In this document: positions 15,914 to 23,465 of the stretch, in pieces
Layout: each line of letters begins with the position of its first letter
How positions within the stretch are numbered: the stretch's first letter is position 1
Origin: Planctomycetota bacterium
GTDB lineage: Bacteria; Planctomycetota; Phycisphaerae; Phycisphaerales; SM1A02
Length of the DNA stretch: 23,465 bases
Assembly: GCA_014381385.1 (NCBI GenBank)
Contig: JACNLR010000056.1
Location: forward strand, 1-23,465
Reading direction: 5' to 3'
Translations under genes and position numbers: made by a program
Notes under the pieces: model-generated
Told to the model about the DNA's origin: nothing
Database searches by the model: none
What the model saw: the letters and a program-made list of their open reading frames with translations, nothing else

Positions 15914-18318
15914 GAAGAGACTCCAGCGTACACCGCTTGTTGGCGTTTACGTTTAATCATAGGCTTTACATAGAATGCCCATATCATTCCTGCAACTGTT
16001 AAGCAGCATCCAAGAAGCATTTGCAGCACTCCGTGTCTATTTCCAACGCCCAACACTGTGTAGTTCAAGCCCTGCGACCGGCCATCTGGTGGGTCCCACT
16101 GCGACTGGAAAAACCAATATTCACCATAGGACCGCGGGTCGTTCACACTCACTGCCAGTGTTGATTCACCACCATCTAAAAATCGGATAATACTCCTCCA
16201 ATTTAAAATACTAGATGTGCTTCCAGTAAATCCCCCAAGGTGCGAGTCTACTTCAAATCGCTCAAGGACAACCGGTTTTGGTAACGCGGCCCGTTCCCGA
16301 GAGAACATGAATTCAATACTTTTTCCGCTTGGTAGTCGCAGCGTTGTTGGGTTGTATCTAAATCTTCTTGCTGCTTCTTCTATAGATTCAAACGCATAGT
16401 GATGGTATGGAAGCCACACAGAGGCTCCTCCGTCTGTTTCTGGAAGAGTAACTCGTACCATAGAATACATATTGCTCGCGCTTGGGTCTTGTTGAAATTT
16501 AGGGACAATTATTGGTCCAACCTCTGTAAACGCGTTGGGTTCAACACGATTGAGGGTAAGTGTAATGTCGTCAGTCAGCGCTATTGGCACTCCAAGAATA
16601 AGGGGTTCATTTGTTGGTTCGTCGCCTACAATAGATGTCAGCAAACTGTAGGAGCCATCTTCGAGACCACCAATTATTGTGATGGGAACACCACCGGGTT
16701 GGTATACCGTTGTAATGTTTTCGTCGAAAATTTGCACACTTGAATCTTCGTGCTGGGCGTCTTGGGTAACATCCCTTGTCATTGCAGGATTATCAAACAC
16801 CCAGCGTTCCCACGATTTTTCGCCCCGTTGTAGGGTAATAATGGCAAGCGAAACCACTCTTCCTGCAATCGTTAGATTATTTTGAACAGAATCAATTTTG
16901 TACGAATATTCCGTATCGCCAAGTTGCATAAATTCTTCACTTGGGGCAACTGGCAATCGGTACGTAGTGCCATCGATTTCTGCTTGTAGTGACGGCATGA
17001 TTCTGTTTTCAAGTTCTTCAAGCGCCACGTTGTTGTCAACCCACCGAAATGTCATCAATGATGTGTCGGCTGTGCTGGAGCCGGGAGCAAAGGCGTACAG
17101 TTCTGCGGTCTGCTGCGCTTCGTTGCCCTTTCGCAGGGTAACCCAAGCCACTGGAAAAAGTGCGTCTCCACCGCCCTTCATTTTTTGATCCATATATGCG
17201 TATCGAAGGTAGCCGCTAACGGTAATGGCGTCGGCAATGGGGTCATCTTGATCGGACGGCAAAACAGCAATTGCAAGTGGGTCTAAAGGAGTTGTGTGTG
17301 GAGAGACCGGCGTTTCCCATGCGTCCTCGCGTGCAGTAATGTAATCGTTATACCGAGGTAAGTTTTTTATTGGTCGTTCAATCCAAGGTGTTACTGGTGT
17401 TCCGTCCAATGCCAACTCGCGGAGGTAGACTGCACCGCTTTGTGTTACGTAAAACACGTGTTGTTCGTCGTACTGCAAAGACATTTTCAGCGATTCGTCA
17501 ACAAGCGCTCTCCCGAGAACATTCTTCGCCCTTGCCATGGGCTGATTGGGGTCGTTGCTTTGAACAATATCTTCCGTGTATTGAGGGTAGCCTGCGATTA
17601 ATTGTCGCATGAAAGATTTTTCTGGTCCTTGAACAGAAACAGTTACAGCGTAAGCGATTGTTCCAGAATCTTCACCCGACATTAACTCCCACGAAGGGTT
17701 AATGCTTGAAATCGTATATGTTGTTTCTCCAATAGAAACGGTATTTGATGGTGTAACAACCATCGTAACTGGCTCTTCGCCCTGTACCTGTATCTCCACA
17801 ACTCTGCGAGAAACAAGCACGTCGCCCTCCGTTTTTTGTGAAAAATAAACGAGGCAGCCAAGAACCGTAACAATAACTCCCGTGTGAATAGTCCAAACGC
17901 CAAGGGTAAGAATCGTAAATTTTATTTTTCGAATCGTAACGATAGCCATGTTTAAACAGAGAATTGCAATGAGCCACTTAAATGGCCACCAGTGAAACCA
18001 CTCGAACTCTGTCATTTCTAGTCCGCGCATTTCTCGAATATTTACCCATGCTGCTGGCTCCCAAATTGCGTAACTAACCGGCGCTCCTGACGAGCCGATT
18101 GAGCAGTATAAAAACAAGAGTATTAGAATTGTAATTCCAAACCACGTGGATGAAAAAAGAGGAATCAATGTAAGGGCGACGAGTGGTGAAACAGTGAGGT
18201 ACCACCAAAGCGTGTCCACTTCACCCGAACGGAAAAACAAAAAGACCGCTACAGCGAGTGGTAGTAGCCAAAGCAGACAGCCGGGCCAACAAAAAAGTGG
18301 GTGTTCCTGCTTCTTCAT
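15910..18318 (-). CDS. resB: ResB-like cytochrome c biogenesis protein (large form)
   Basis: An 802-residue protein from the ATG at 18318; a TTG at 18321 directly after the preceding TAA is the alternative. The N-terminus has about five membrane segments within residues 10-160, including FKWLIAILCLNMAIVTI and LGVWTIHTGVIVTVLGCLVYF. A long extracytoplasmic beta-rich region of about 580 residues follows. The C-terminus has SYGEYWFFQSQWDPP, then a final membrane segment (LQMLLGCCLTVAGMIWAFYV) and a basic tail. This topology and the coupling to ccsA indicate ResB/Ccs1, the System II partner that keeps apocytochrome and haem reduced and positioned for ligation. It is larger than the roughly 450-550 residues of classical ResB. 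It sits 3 bp after the acyl-CoA dehydrogenase gene and overlaps ccsA by 4 bp. Confidence 0.87.
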   Translation of the reverse strand: MKKQEHPLFCWPGCLLWLLPLAVAVFLFFRSGEVDTLWWYLTVSPLVALTLIPLFSSTWFGITILILLFLYCSIGSSGAPVSYAIWEPAAWVNIREMRGLEMTEFEWFHWWPFKWLIAILCLNMAIVTIRKIKFTILTLGVWTIHTGVIVTVLGCLVYFSQKTEGDVLVSRRVVEIQVQGEEPVTMVVTPSNTVSIGETTYTISSINPSWELMSGEDSGTIAYAVTVSVQGPEKSFMRQLIAGYPQYTEDIVQSNDPNQPMARAKNVLGRALVDESLKMSLQYDEQHVFYVTQSGAVYLRELALDGTPVTPWIERPIKNLPRYNDYITAREDAWETPVSPHTTPLDPLAIAVLPSDQDDPIADAITVSGYLRYAYMDQKMKGGGDALFPVAWVTLRKGNEAQQTAELYAFAPGSSTADTSLMTFRWVDNNVALEELENRIMPSLQAEIDGTTYRLPVAPSEEFMQLGDTEYSYKIDSVQNNLTIAGRVVSLAIITLQRGEKSWERWVFDNPAMTRDVTQDAQHEDSSVQIFDENITTVYQPGGVPITIIGGLEDGSYSLLTSIVGDEPTNEPLILGVPIALTDDITLTLNRVEPNAFTEVGPIIVPKFQQDPSASNMYSMVRVTLPETDGGASVWLPYHHYAFESIEEAARRFRYNPTTLRLPSGKSIEFMFSRERAALPKPVVLERFEVDSHLGGFTGSTSSILNWRSIIRFLDGGESTLAVSVNDPRSYGEYWFFQSQWDPPDGRSQGLNYTVLGVGNRHGVLQMLLGCCLTVAGMIWAFYVKPMIKRKRQQAVYAGVSS

Positions 18319-18321
18319 CAA

Positions 18322-19185
18322 TTACCCCTTGTCGTAGTTATAAACACCGCGACCAGACTTGTCTCCGAGGTATCCTTGGTCGACAAGTTTTACAAGTTTT
18401 GCACTTGGTAAATATTTTGGATTCTCATCGAGCCCGTTGTACATCACCATCATGATGTCTTTGCAAACATCAAGTCCAATGTAGTCGGCTAGACGAAGTG
18501 GTCCCATTGGAAACGCGCAGCCTAATTTCATTATTGAATCAATATCCTCTGGTTCAGCAACACCGTCCGCCCAGGCGTGGAACGCTTCGTTGATCATTGG
18601 CATAAGAACGCGGTTTGAAACAAAACCCGCTCTGTCGTTTGCTGGAACTGGAATTTTCCCCATTTTCTCTGATAACTTTAAGGTTGACGCAGTCGTTTCG
18701 CTACTTGTTTCTTCGCCCTTGATAACCTCTACGAGTTTCATCACCGGCACAGGGTTAAAAAAGTGCATCCCGATAACCCTATCCGCTGCATCTGGAATAA
18801 CCGAAGCAAGTTCGGTAATTGAAATGGATGAAGTATTTGTAGCAAGTACGACACTTTTGCCAAATGTTTCATACATCTGCACAAAAATTGATTTTTTAAT
18901 GTCGATGTTTTCTGTTGCCGCCTCGACAACCCAATTCGCGTCTGCGGCGTCGGCCATCGCGGTGACATACGAAAGTTTGGCCGCCGCACTATCGGCCCCC
19001 ACTTGCGTCATTCTTTCTTTTGAAACACTACGCGCCAATTGTTTCGCGTGATAATCCTTAGCTCTAGCAAGTTGATCTTCGTTAATGTCAACGACTACGG
19101 CATCTATTCCGTGTACAGCGGCAGTAAGTGCAATACCGCTTCCCATTGTTCCCCCGCCAATTACTGCTATCTTCTTAACAGTCAT
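18322..19185 (-). CDS. 3-hydroxybutyryl-CoA / 3-hydroxyacyl-CoA dehydrogenase
   Basis: A 287-residue protein that oxidises (S)-3-hydroxyacyl-CoA with NAD+, or the reverse. It has the NAD-binding GGGTMG at 10-15, the catalytic His in GMHFFNPVPVMKLVEV (His141), the catalytic-site ENIDIKK and NTSS segments, and FVSNRVLMPMINEA in the C-terminal dimerisation domain. Length fits the short-chain Hbd/PaaH family (about 280). I chose the ATG at 19185, one base after the prpC stop (TAACATG); in-frame starts at 19194 and 19230 would overlap prpC. It is tightly coupled to the citrate synthase gene on one side and to resB on the other. A role in short-chain fatty-acid or hydroxybutyrate metabolism is likely. 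Confidence 0.95.
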   Translation of the reverse strand: MTVKKIAVIGGGTMGSGIALTAAVHGIDAVVVDINEDQLARAKDYHAKQLARSVSKERMTQVGADSAAAKLSYVTAMADAADANWVVEAATENIDIKKSIFVQMYETFGKSVVLATNTSSISITELASVIPDAADRVIGMHFFNPVPVMKLVEVIKGEETSSETTASTLKLSEKMGKIPVPANDRAGFVSNRVLMPMINEAFHAWADGVAEPEDIDSIMKLGCAFPMGPLRLADYIGLDVCKDIMMVMYNGLDENPKYLPSAKLVKLVDQGYLGDKSGRGVYNYDKG

Positions 19186-19186
19186 G

Positions 19187-20344
19187 TTATCCATTCCAGT
19201 TTCGTAGCTCTTCGCCGGTGTATCTTGCAAGAGGCCTGATTAGTCGGTTGTTTTGATGCTGCTCCATAATGTGTGCACACCAACCAGTAATTCTTGAGGC
19301 AACAAAAATTGGGGTGTATTGTGGCACGGGAATTCCCAGTGAAAAATAGGTCATGCCACAAGGGAAATCGACGTTTGGAAATATATTCTTGTCGCGAAGC
19401 ATGATTGCTTGCACTTCATCACCAAGGTCAAACCATTTCTTGGCTTCTGGATTTGCCTCGTCAACATACTTAAGCCCCCAGTCTCGAAGGATGCCCGCGC
19501 GGTGGTCACCATTTTTGTATACACGGTGACCAAATCCCATGAGTTTTTTCTTGGTCTCAAAGGCGTGTTGCATGAACTTCTCCGCAGTTGAACCGCCCTC
19601 AACTGACTCCATTATCTCTTTCAACATTTCCATTGCCGCTTCGTTCGCGCCGCCATGCAAGTTTCCTTTCAGAGCGCCAATACCACCACATACACTTGAG
19701 TGAAGATCGCCATTTGTGGAAGCAATAACGCGACAAGTAAAGGTCGATGCGTTGTAGTCATGTTCAGCATAAAGAACAAGCGAGACATCAACGACTTTTG
19801 CTGCTGATTCGTGCGGTACTTCGCCACTCATGCACCACAAAAGGTTTGCGGCGTGGTCGAGGTTTGGGTCTGGTTCAACGGGTGTCTTGCCATCAAGTGC
19901 CATTTGGTGAACACCGATACACGTTGGTATTTGCGCAAGAAGATACATTGATTTTCGTAAATCAGACTCCGCGTCGTTATCTTCGCAAACCGGGCATAGG
20001 TGTGACAACAATGAAACCGCTGTACGCAACACCGCCATTGGATGTGCGTCTGGCGTGTTGTTGGCAATGTGGATAATTGCGTCCTTGACGCTGTTTGGAA
20101 TCGCGCGCATGGAAGCAAGTTCTTTTTTAAACGTCGCCAACTCATCGCCCGTTGGTTTCTCACCAACCAAAAGTAGATACGCCACCTCTTCGAACGTTGC
20201 ATTCGCTGCTAGGTCTGCAATTTCATACCCTCGATACATGAGTTGGGTTTGATTAACTGCGCAAACCGATGTGTCTCCAATCACTTGACCGGCCAAACCC
20301 CGTTGATCTGGTTGTTTTGTTGTTTTTTCTTCTGTTTGTGACAT
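19187..20344 (-). CDS. prpC: Citrate synthase family protein, probably 2-methylcitrate synthase
   Basis: A 385-residue enzyme of the short, type II citrate synthase class. Active-site residues are visible: His230 in GNLHGGANE, His273 in GFGHRVY and Asp326 in NVDFPCG; EHDYNASTF at 194-202 is also typical. These enzymes condense oxaloacetate with acetyl-CoA (citrate) or propionyl-CoA (2-methylcitrate). The neighbouring methylisocitrate lyase favours the propionyl-CoA reaction, but many members do both and sequence alone does not exclude plain citrate synthase (gltA). Start is the ATG at 20344, with only a weak purine stretch upstream. prpD (2-methylcitrate dehydratase) is not seen in the window. 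Confidence 0.9.
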   Translation of the reverse strand: MSQTEEKTTKQPDQRGLAGQVIGDTSVCAVNQTQLMYRGYEIADLAANATFEEVAYLLLVGEKPTGDELATFKKELASMRAIPNSVKDAIIHIANNTPDAHPMAVLRTAVSLLSHLCPVCEDNDAESDLRKSMYLLAQIPTCIGVHQMALDGKTPVEPDPNLDHAANLLWCMSGEVPHESAAKVVDVSLVLYAEHDYNASTFTCRVIASTNGDLHSSVCGGIGALKGNLHGGANEAAMEMLKEIMESVEGGSTAEKFMQHAFETKKKLMGFGHRVYKNGDHRAGILRDWGLKYVDEANPEAKKWFDLGDEVQAIMLRDKNIFPNVDFPCGMTYFSLGIPVPQYTPIFVASRITGWCAHIMEQHQNNRLIRPLARYTGEELRNWNG

Positions 20345-20429
20345 GATTTCTTTCTATAAAAAGTGCGCAAACTCTACATTCGCTGAACACCCCATTCTAT
20401 CAGAATCTAGTTGGTGGGTTGCCGTGGAG
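20345..20429 (-). other. 85-bp spacer between prpB and prpC with a small palindrome
   Basis: This is the largest gap in the right-hand minus-strand run. It contains an inverted repeat, ATTCT-atc-AGAAT (20394-20406), and an AT-rich stretch (TTTTTATAGAAAG on the minus strand) just before the prpC ATG. It could hold a second promoter or a processing site. I found no convincing -35/-10 pair and no terminator. Confidence 0.35.
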
Positions 20430-21278
20430 CTAAAACGACCACGCTTCGCCCGGAATGTAGCCAAGCAGGTCGTACAAGTCTTGCCTTGTTTGCATTTGAT
20501 CTTCAAAACCTTCCGCAGTACCCTCTTCGTGTAACTGTTCTAGGCAGCGTGTTATTGCTCCCATCGCAACGCGTTGAAACGTTACTGGATAAATAACAAG
20601 ATTGTAGCCAACGTCATAAAATTGGCCCGCCGTTAGGTGTGGGGTCTTTCCGAACTCTGTCATGTTTGCAAGTAATAGTCCTGGGCATTTGATTGCAAAT
20701 TCTGCAAACTCTTCTTCGCTTCGCAGGCCTTCTGGAAAAATCATGTCAGCGCCCGCATCTCTATATGCATTTCCGCGATCAATTGCTGCGTCCATACCAT
20801 CTACTCCACGCGCATCTGTTCTTGCAATAAGAATAAAGTCGTCGTTGGGTTTACTTTGGGCAGCTGTTGTAATTTTTTGAACCATTTCTTGTTTCGATAT
20901 CAATGATTTGCCATCAAGGTGGCCGCACCTCTTCGGAAACTCCTGGTCTTCGATGTGCATCCCTGCTGCGCCGTTACGGTCGTATTCAACAACCGTTCTT
21001 GCGAGACACTCTATTTCGCCATACCCAGTATCTGCGTCGACAATCACGGGGAGTTTGCTTGCGTGCGAAACCTCTTTAATAGTCCGGCACATTTCCGTGA
21101 GCGTAATGAGCCCTACGTCTGGATACCCAGAAGCGTTCGCGGTTGCACCCCCGCTTATATAACACGATTTGAATCCAGCATTAGCAATCGCTGCGCCAAC
21201 CAAGCCGTTCCATGCGCCTGGGCACATGACGACGCCTTGTTCCATTGAGGTTCGAAGATTTGCTGCTTGGGAATTCAT
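20430..21278 (-). CDS. prpB: Methylisocitrate lyase (isocitrate lyase/PEP mutase superfamily)
   Basis: A 282-residue protein that would cleave 2-methylisocitrate to succinate and pyruvate, the last step of the methylcitrate cycle for propionyl-CoA. Evidence: SGGATANASGYPD near 42, the metal-binding DADTGYG at 81-87, HIEDQEFPKRCGH with the catalytic Cys118 in KRCGH, and the IARTDARGVDGMDAAIDRG segment near 150. The length fits PrpB (about 290) rather than isocitrate lyase (over 400). Other superfamily members, such as oxaloacetate decarboxylase or 2,3-dimethylmalate lyase, remain possible, but the adjacent citrate synthase supports PrpB. Its ATG overlaps the stop of the TauE/SafE gene by 4 bp (ATGA). 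Confidence 0.92.
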   Translation of the reverse strand: MNSQAANLRTSMEQGVVMCPGAWNGLVGAAIANAGFKSCYISGGATANASGYPDVGLITLTEMCRTIKEVSHASKLPVIVDADTGYGEIECLARTVVEYDRNGAAGMHIEDQEFPKRCGHLDGKSLISKQEMVQKITTAAQSKPNDDFILIARTDARGVDGMDAAIDRGNAYRDAGADMIFPEGLRSEEEFAEFAIKCPGLLLANMTEFGKTPHLTAGQFYDVGYNLVIYPVTFQRVAMGAITRCLEQLHEEGTAEGFEDQMQTRQDLYDLLGYIPGEAWSF

Positions 21279-22069
21279 TGTGTGTATTTTATCTCATTCA
21301 ACACTTCTTGGCTTGCTGCGCTTGTGCTCGTTAGTAGCATCTTCGCAGATGCAAAAAGTAAAACTACACCAAGGACGGTTCGAAGCCCTACATGGCTGAG
21401 TTTTTTGCTGCCAAAAGTTGCCCCAATATAACCACCGGCAACAACAGCAACCAGTAACGGGGCAACAAGCGTGGTGTTTATAGGTAAGCCACCAAATTCA
21501 AATGTTATTCCGCAAAGTCCAGCGATTGAATTAAGAAGAATGAAGGGTGCGCTTATTGCTGCGGTTTGTTTTGCGGTTGTCCAGCCTAGCAGCAACACAA
21601 ACGGACTTAAAAAAATACCTCCACCAATACCAATTGCACCGCTTACAAAACCAATACATATACCTGCAATTATTAGAACAGGGGTTTGTGGACTTTTTGT
21701 TCTTTCTTTTCTTTGTGTTGGGATGCATAGCCGGATTGCGGCAACCAACAGGACTATTCCAACAATAGGATTATAGAGTCGGGGTGATAATTCAAAAGCG
21801 CCACCTATAAATGCTGCCGGAATGCTCACGCAGATGAGTGGGAAGAAAATGTCTTTTCGGAACTTCCCATGTCCGGCGAATTTCCATGTTGCGATACTTG
21901 CCACAACTACATTTAAAAGAAGCGCCGTTGGTCTCATCTGTTCTGGGGCAAGAGCTGCGATTGCAAGAATGGCAAGATACCCAGAACCACCCCCGTGCCC
22001 AACGGTCGAGTACATCGTCGCCATAGCAAACACCCCAATTGCGATAAGGAGAGTTGTTTCTAATTCCAC
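21275..22069 (-). CDS. TauE/SafE family membrane permease
   Basis: A 264-residue inner-membrane protein with about eight hydrophobic segments and the two-fold TauE/SafE layout: a first half with VGHGGGSGYLAILAI and RPTALLLNVVVA, and a second with GFVSGAIGIGGGIFLSPFVLLLG and KQTAAISAPFILLNSIAGL. The family includes exporters of sulfite, sulfoacetate and small organic anions; the substrate here is unknown. Start is a GTG at 22069, with no clear ribosome-binding site. The 4-bp overlap with prpB suggests co-regulation with propionate metabolism, so transport of an organic acid is conceivable, but that is inference. Confidence 0.93.
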   Translation of the reverse strand: MELETTLLIAIGVFAMATMYSTVGHGGGSGYLAILAIAALAPEQMRPTALLLNVVVASIATWKFAGHGKFRKDIFFPLICVSIPAAFIGGAFELSPRLYNPIVGIVLLVAAIRLCIPTQRKERTKSPQTPVLIIAGICIGFVSGAIGIGGGIFLSPFVLLLGWTTAKQTAAISAPFILLNSIAGLCGITFEFGGLPINTTLVAPLLVAVVAGGYIGATFGSKKLSHVGLRTVLGVVLLFASAKMLLTSTSAASQEVLNEIKYTQ

Positions 22070-22078
22070 CCGTTTATT

Positions 22079-23465
22079 TTATTGGATTAAGAGTGCGCCG
22101 TTTTCATCAATAAAGTGAAACATCGGTACAGATTCTTCGTTCTCTTGGACGAGAAGGATGCCAGATATGTTTTCATTCGCCAATTTTCCTGCTGGAACTA
22201 GTGAAACCGTGGGATCTGTTGGTAGCCAAGTCCGCACAACCGCTTCCTTTTCAGCGTCGATAAACAATTCCCACCCAGCAACGCCGAGTTCAGCCATTTT
22301 GTTTGACGCCACTTTTCGTGCTTGGTCGCTTAGGGATGTAGTAAGCTCATTGAGCACTAACACTCTTCCTGCTGGGACACTCGCTGGGAGTATGTGTTCG
22401 ACCGAGGGTGTTTCTGGCGCTGTCTCTGATTTAAGCACTACCGCAACGCCTACTGCTACGGCGACAAGCATTGCAACTAGCCCAAGTGGTTTTGTTCTGT
22501 ATGCATAGGGTTTTGTGGGGACAAAGGGACCACCCCCTGTTGATGGTGTGGATTTCGCGGGTAGGCGCCGCGCTGATGTTCCTTGTGGGGGCGCAGGCTC
22601 TCCACCCACCGATGGTAGGTCGGCTGGTCGAACGCTCGTTGTGTTTTTTGCGCGTAAAAGGGTGTCAACATCCAGGCGCATCTCTTCAATAGAGGCATAG
22701 CGCTTATCGTAATCTGCCATTGCTCTTCGAACTATCCAACGAATAGACTCGGGACTCTCCTTGCTAAAATCACTTAACCCTCCGTGCGCGGGGAACGTGT
22801 TTTCAAGCATAAAATACAGCACCGCGCCTGCACCAAATACATCAAATTTTGAACCGTCCACTTGGTGTACTTTTACACCGCGCATAGATTGGCGGACAAG
22901 TTCCGGATCACGAAAATATTCTGTTCCGTGCGTTGTAAGTGTCATTGCCGAGGCTAGTGGTGTCACAAGACCAAGGTCAACAAGATGGGCGGCACCACCA
23001 TGAATAATAATGTTGTCTGGTTTTACATCTTTGTGCCAAAGACCTGCGGAGTGGTATTCGCACAAAGTCTGTAGGAGAGAGCGTTGATATGAAAGTATGG
23101 TTTGCAACTGTTCTTCTGTAAGTTTGGCCGTCTTTTTGTGTAGTTTATTTGTTACAACCCCAAGGTGATCGCCCTTGTGATACGGCATGGCGTACCAAAA
23201 TCGTTCACTATCAAGGTGATGATCAAGCACTAACCCAAGTTTTTTTGCCGCCTCCATCGCGCGGGATTCTCGGACAATTTGCGGAAGTTGAGATCCTGTT
23301 GCTATCTCAAAATTTTTAATAACTACGGATGAATTGTTTTTTGCTGAAGTGGCAATGTAAAGTTTTGCGCCACTTCCCCCAGATGGAAGCGTTCCTATAA
23401 CGGAATATCCCTCAAATTTATTTGTGTTTGTTTTTGTGGGTGTATATTCGATTGGTTGTTTTGTT
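22079..23465 (-). CDS. Membrane-anchored Ser/Thr protein kinase (5' end beyond the window)
   Basis: The frame stays open to the right edge, so the gene start lies outside; 461 residues are visible. Translating from the edge shows the glycine-rich loop IGTLPSGGSGAKLYIA (about 23398-23351), the ATP-binding Lys in VVIKNF (23315-23317), and a helix-C candidate Glu in RESRAMEAAKKLG. Further on are the catalytic loop HKDVKPDNII (around 23034-23005), DLG in place of DFG (22978-22970) and GTEYFRDPEL in place of the APE motif. This is a Hanks-type kinase with all key residues present. A Pro/Ser-rich linker leads to one membrane segment (GLVAMLVAVAVGVAVVL, about 22483-22433) and about 115 residues outside the membrane with no domain I recognise. 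It ends 9 bp before the TauE/SafE gene. Confidence 0.95.
   Translation of the reverse strand, partial: TKQPIEYTPTKTNTNKFEGYSVIGTLPSGGSGAKLYIATSAKNNSSVVIKNFEIATGSQLPQIVRESRAMEAAKKLGLVLDHHLDSERFWYAMPYHKGDHLGVVTNKLHKKTAKLTEEQLQTILSYQRSLLQTLCEYHSAGLWHKDVKPDNIIIHGGAAHLVDLGLVTPLASAMTLTTHGTEYFRDPELVRQSMRGVKVHQVDGSKFDVFGAGAVLYFMLENTFPAHGGLSDFSKESPESIRWIVRRAMADYDKRYASIEEMRLDVDTLLRAKNTTSVRPADLPSVGGEPAPPQGTSARRLPAKSTPSTGGGPFVPTKPYAYRTKPLGLVAMLVAVAVGVAVVLKSETAPETPSVEHILPASVPAGRVLVLNELTTSLSDQARKVASNKMAELGVAGWELFIDAEKEAVVRTWLPTDPTVSLVPAGKLANENISGILLVQENEESVPMFHFIDENGALLIQ

Noticed and set aside
22079..23257. Kinase starting at the ATG at 23257
   Set aside because: The same frame continues upstream to the window edge and there encodes the glycine-rich loop and ATP-binding lysine, so this ATG is internal.

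Overview
The window reads as a compact bacterial chromosome segment with 17 protein-coding genes, short or overlapping junctions, and no tRNA, rRNA, CRISPR array, transposase or phage gene that I can recognise. The best guess is a planctomycete, perhaps class Phycisphaerae. The reasons are a Cys4 zinc-ribbon membrane protein of a style common in that group, a membrane-anchored Ser/Thr kinase, a System II cytochrome c pair with an enlarged CcsA and ResB, several secreted proteins without a known family, and few strong Shine-Dalgarno sequences. This placement is an inference; no marker gene here settles it.

Layout from left to right. (1) Bases 1-191 hold two exact 55-bp copies of a long palindrome, 136 bp apart, with a small tandem repeat and a second hairpin between them; the stop codon of the first gene overlaps the second copy. 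(2) A CsgG-like lipoprotein gene (minus) diverges from a secreted protein with an internal duplication (plus). (3) A minus-strand operon runs from 7529 to 1933: a large TPR protein, pyrE, gatB and a cyclophilin-type prolyl isomerase. It ends tail to tail with the duplicated-domain gene, the two stop codons sharing bases. (4) A plus-strand pair follows: a 351-residue secreted protein of unknown family, then an oligopeptide-binding protein. (5) On the minus strand, enolase is followed without a gap by an oligopeptide-permease subunit, which faces the binding-protein gene. (6) A zinc-ribbon membrane protein (plus) diverges from enolase and overlaps the end of a 2-hydroxyacid dehydrogenase. (7) The right-hand 10 kb is one co-directional minus-strand run: Ser/Thr kinase (cut by the window edge), TauE/SafE permease, methylisocitrate lyase, citrate/2-methylcitrate synthase, 3-hydroxyacyl-CoA dehydrogenase, ResB, CcsA and the dehydrogenase.

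Functionally, the window combines housekeeping (enolase, pyrimidine synthesis, tRNA-dependent amidation, protein folding) with propionyl-CoA and short-chain acyl-CoA metabolism, cytochrome c maturation on the outer face of the inner membrane, and peptide uptake. The most original material is the palindromic repeat pair, the internally duplicated secreted protein, the unassigned secreted proteins at 5004-8734, and the mixed metabolic and cytochrome operon headed, within this window, by a kinase. I did not find a clear new defence or mobile system.
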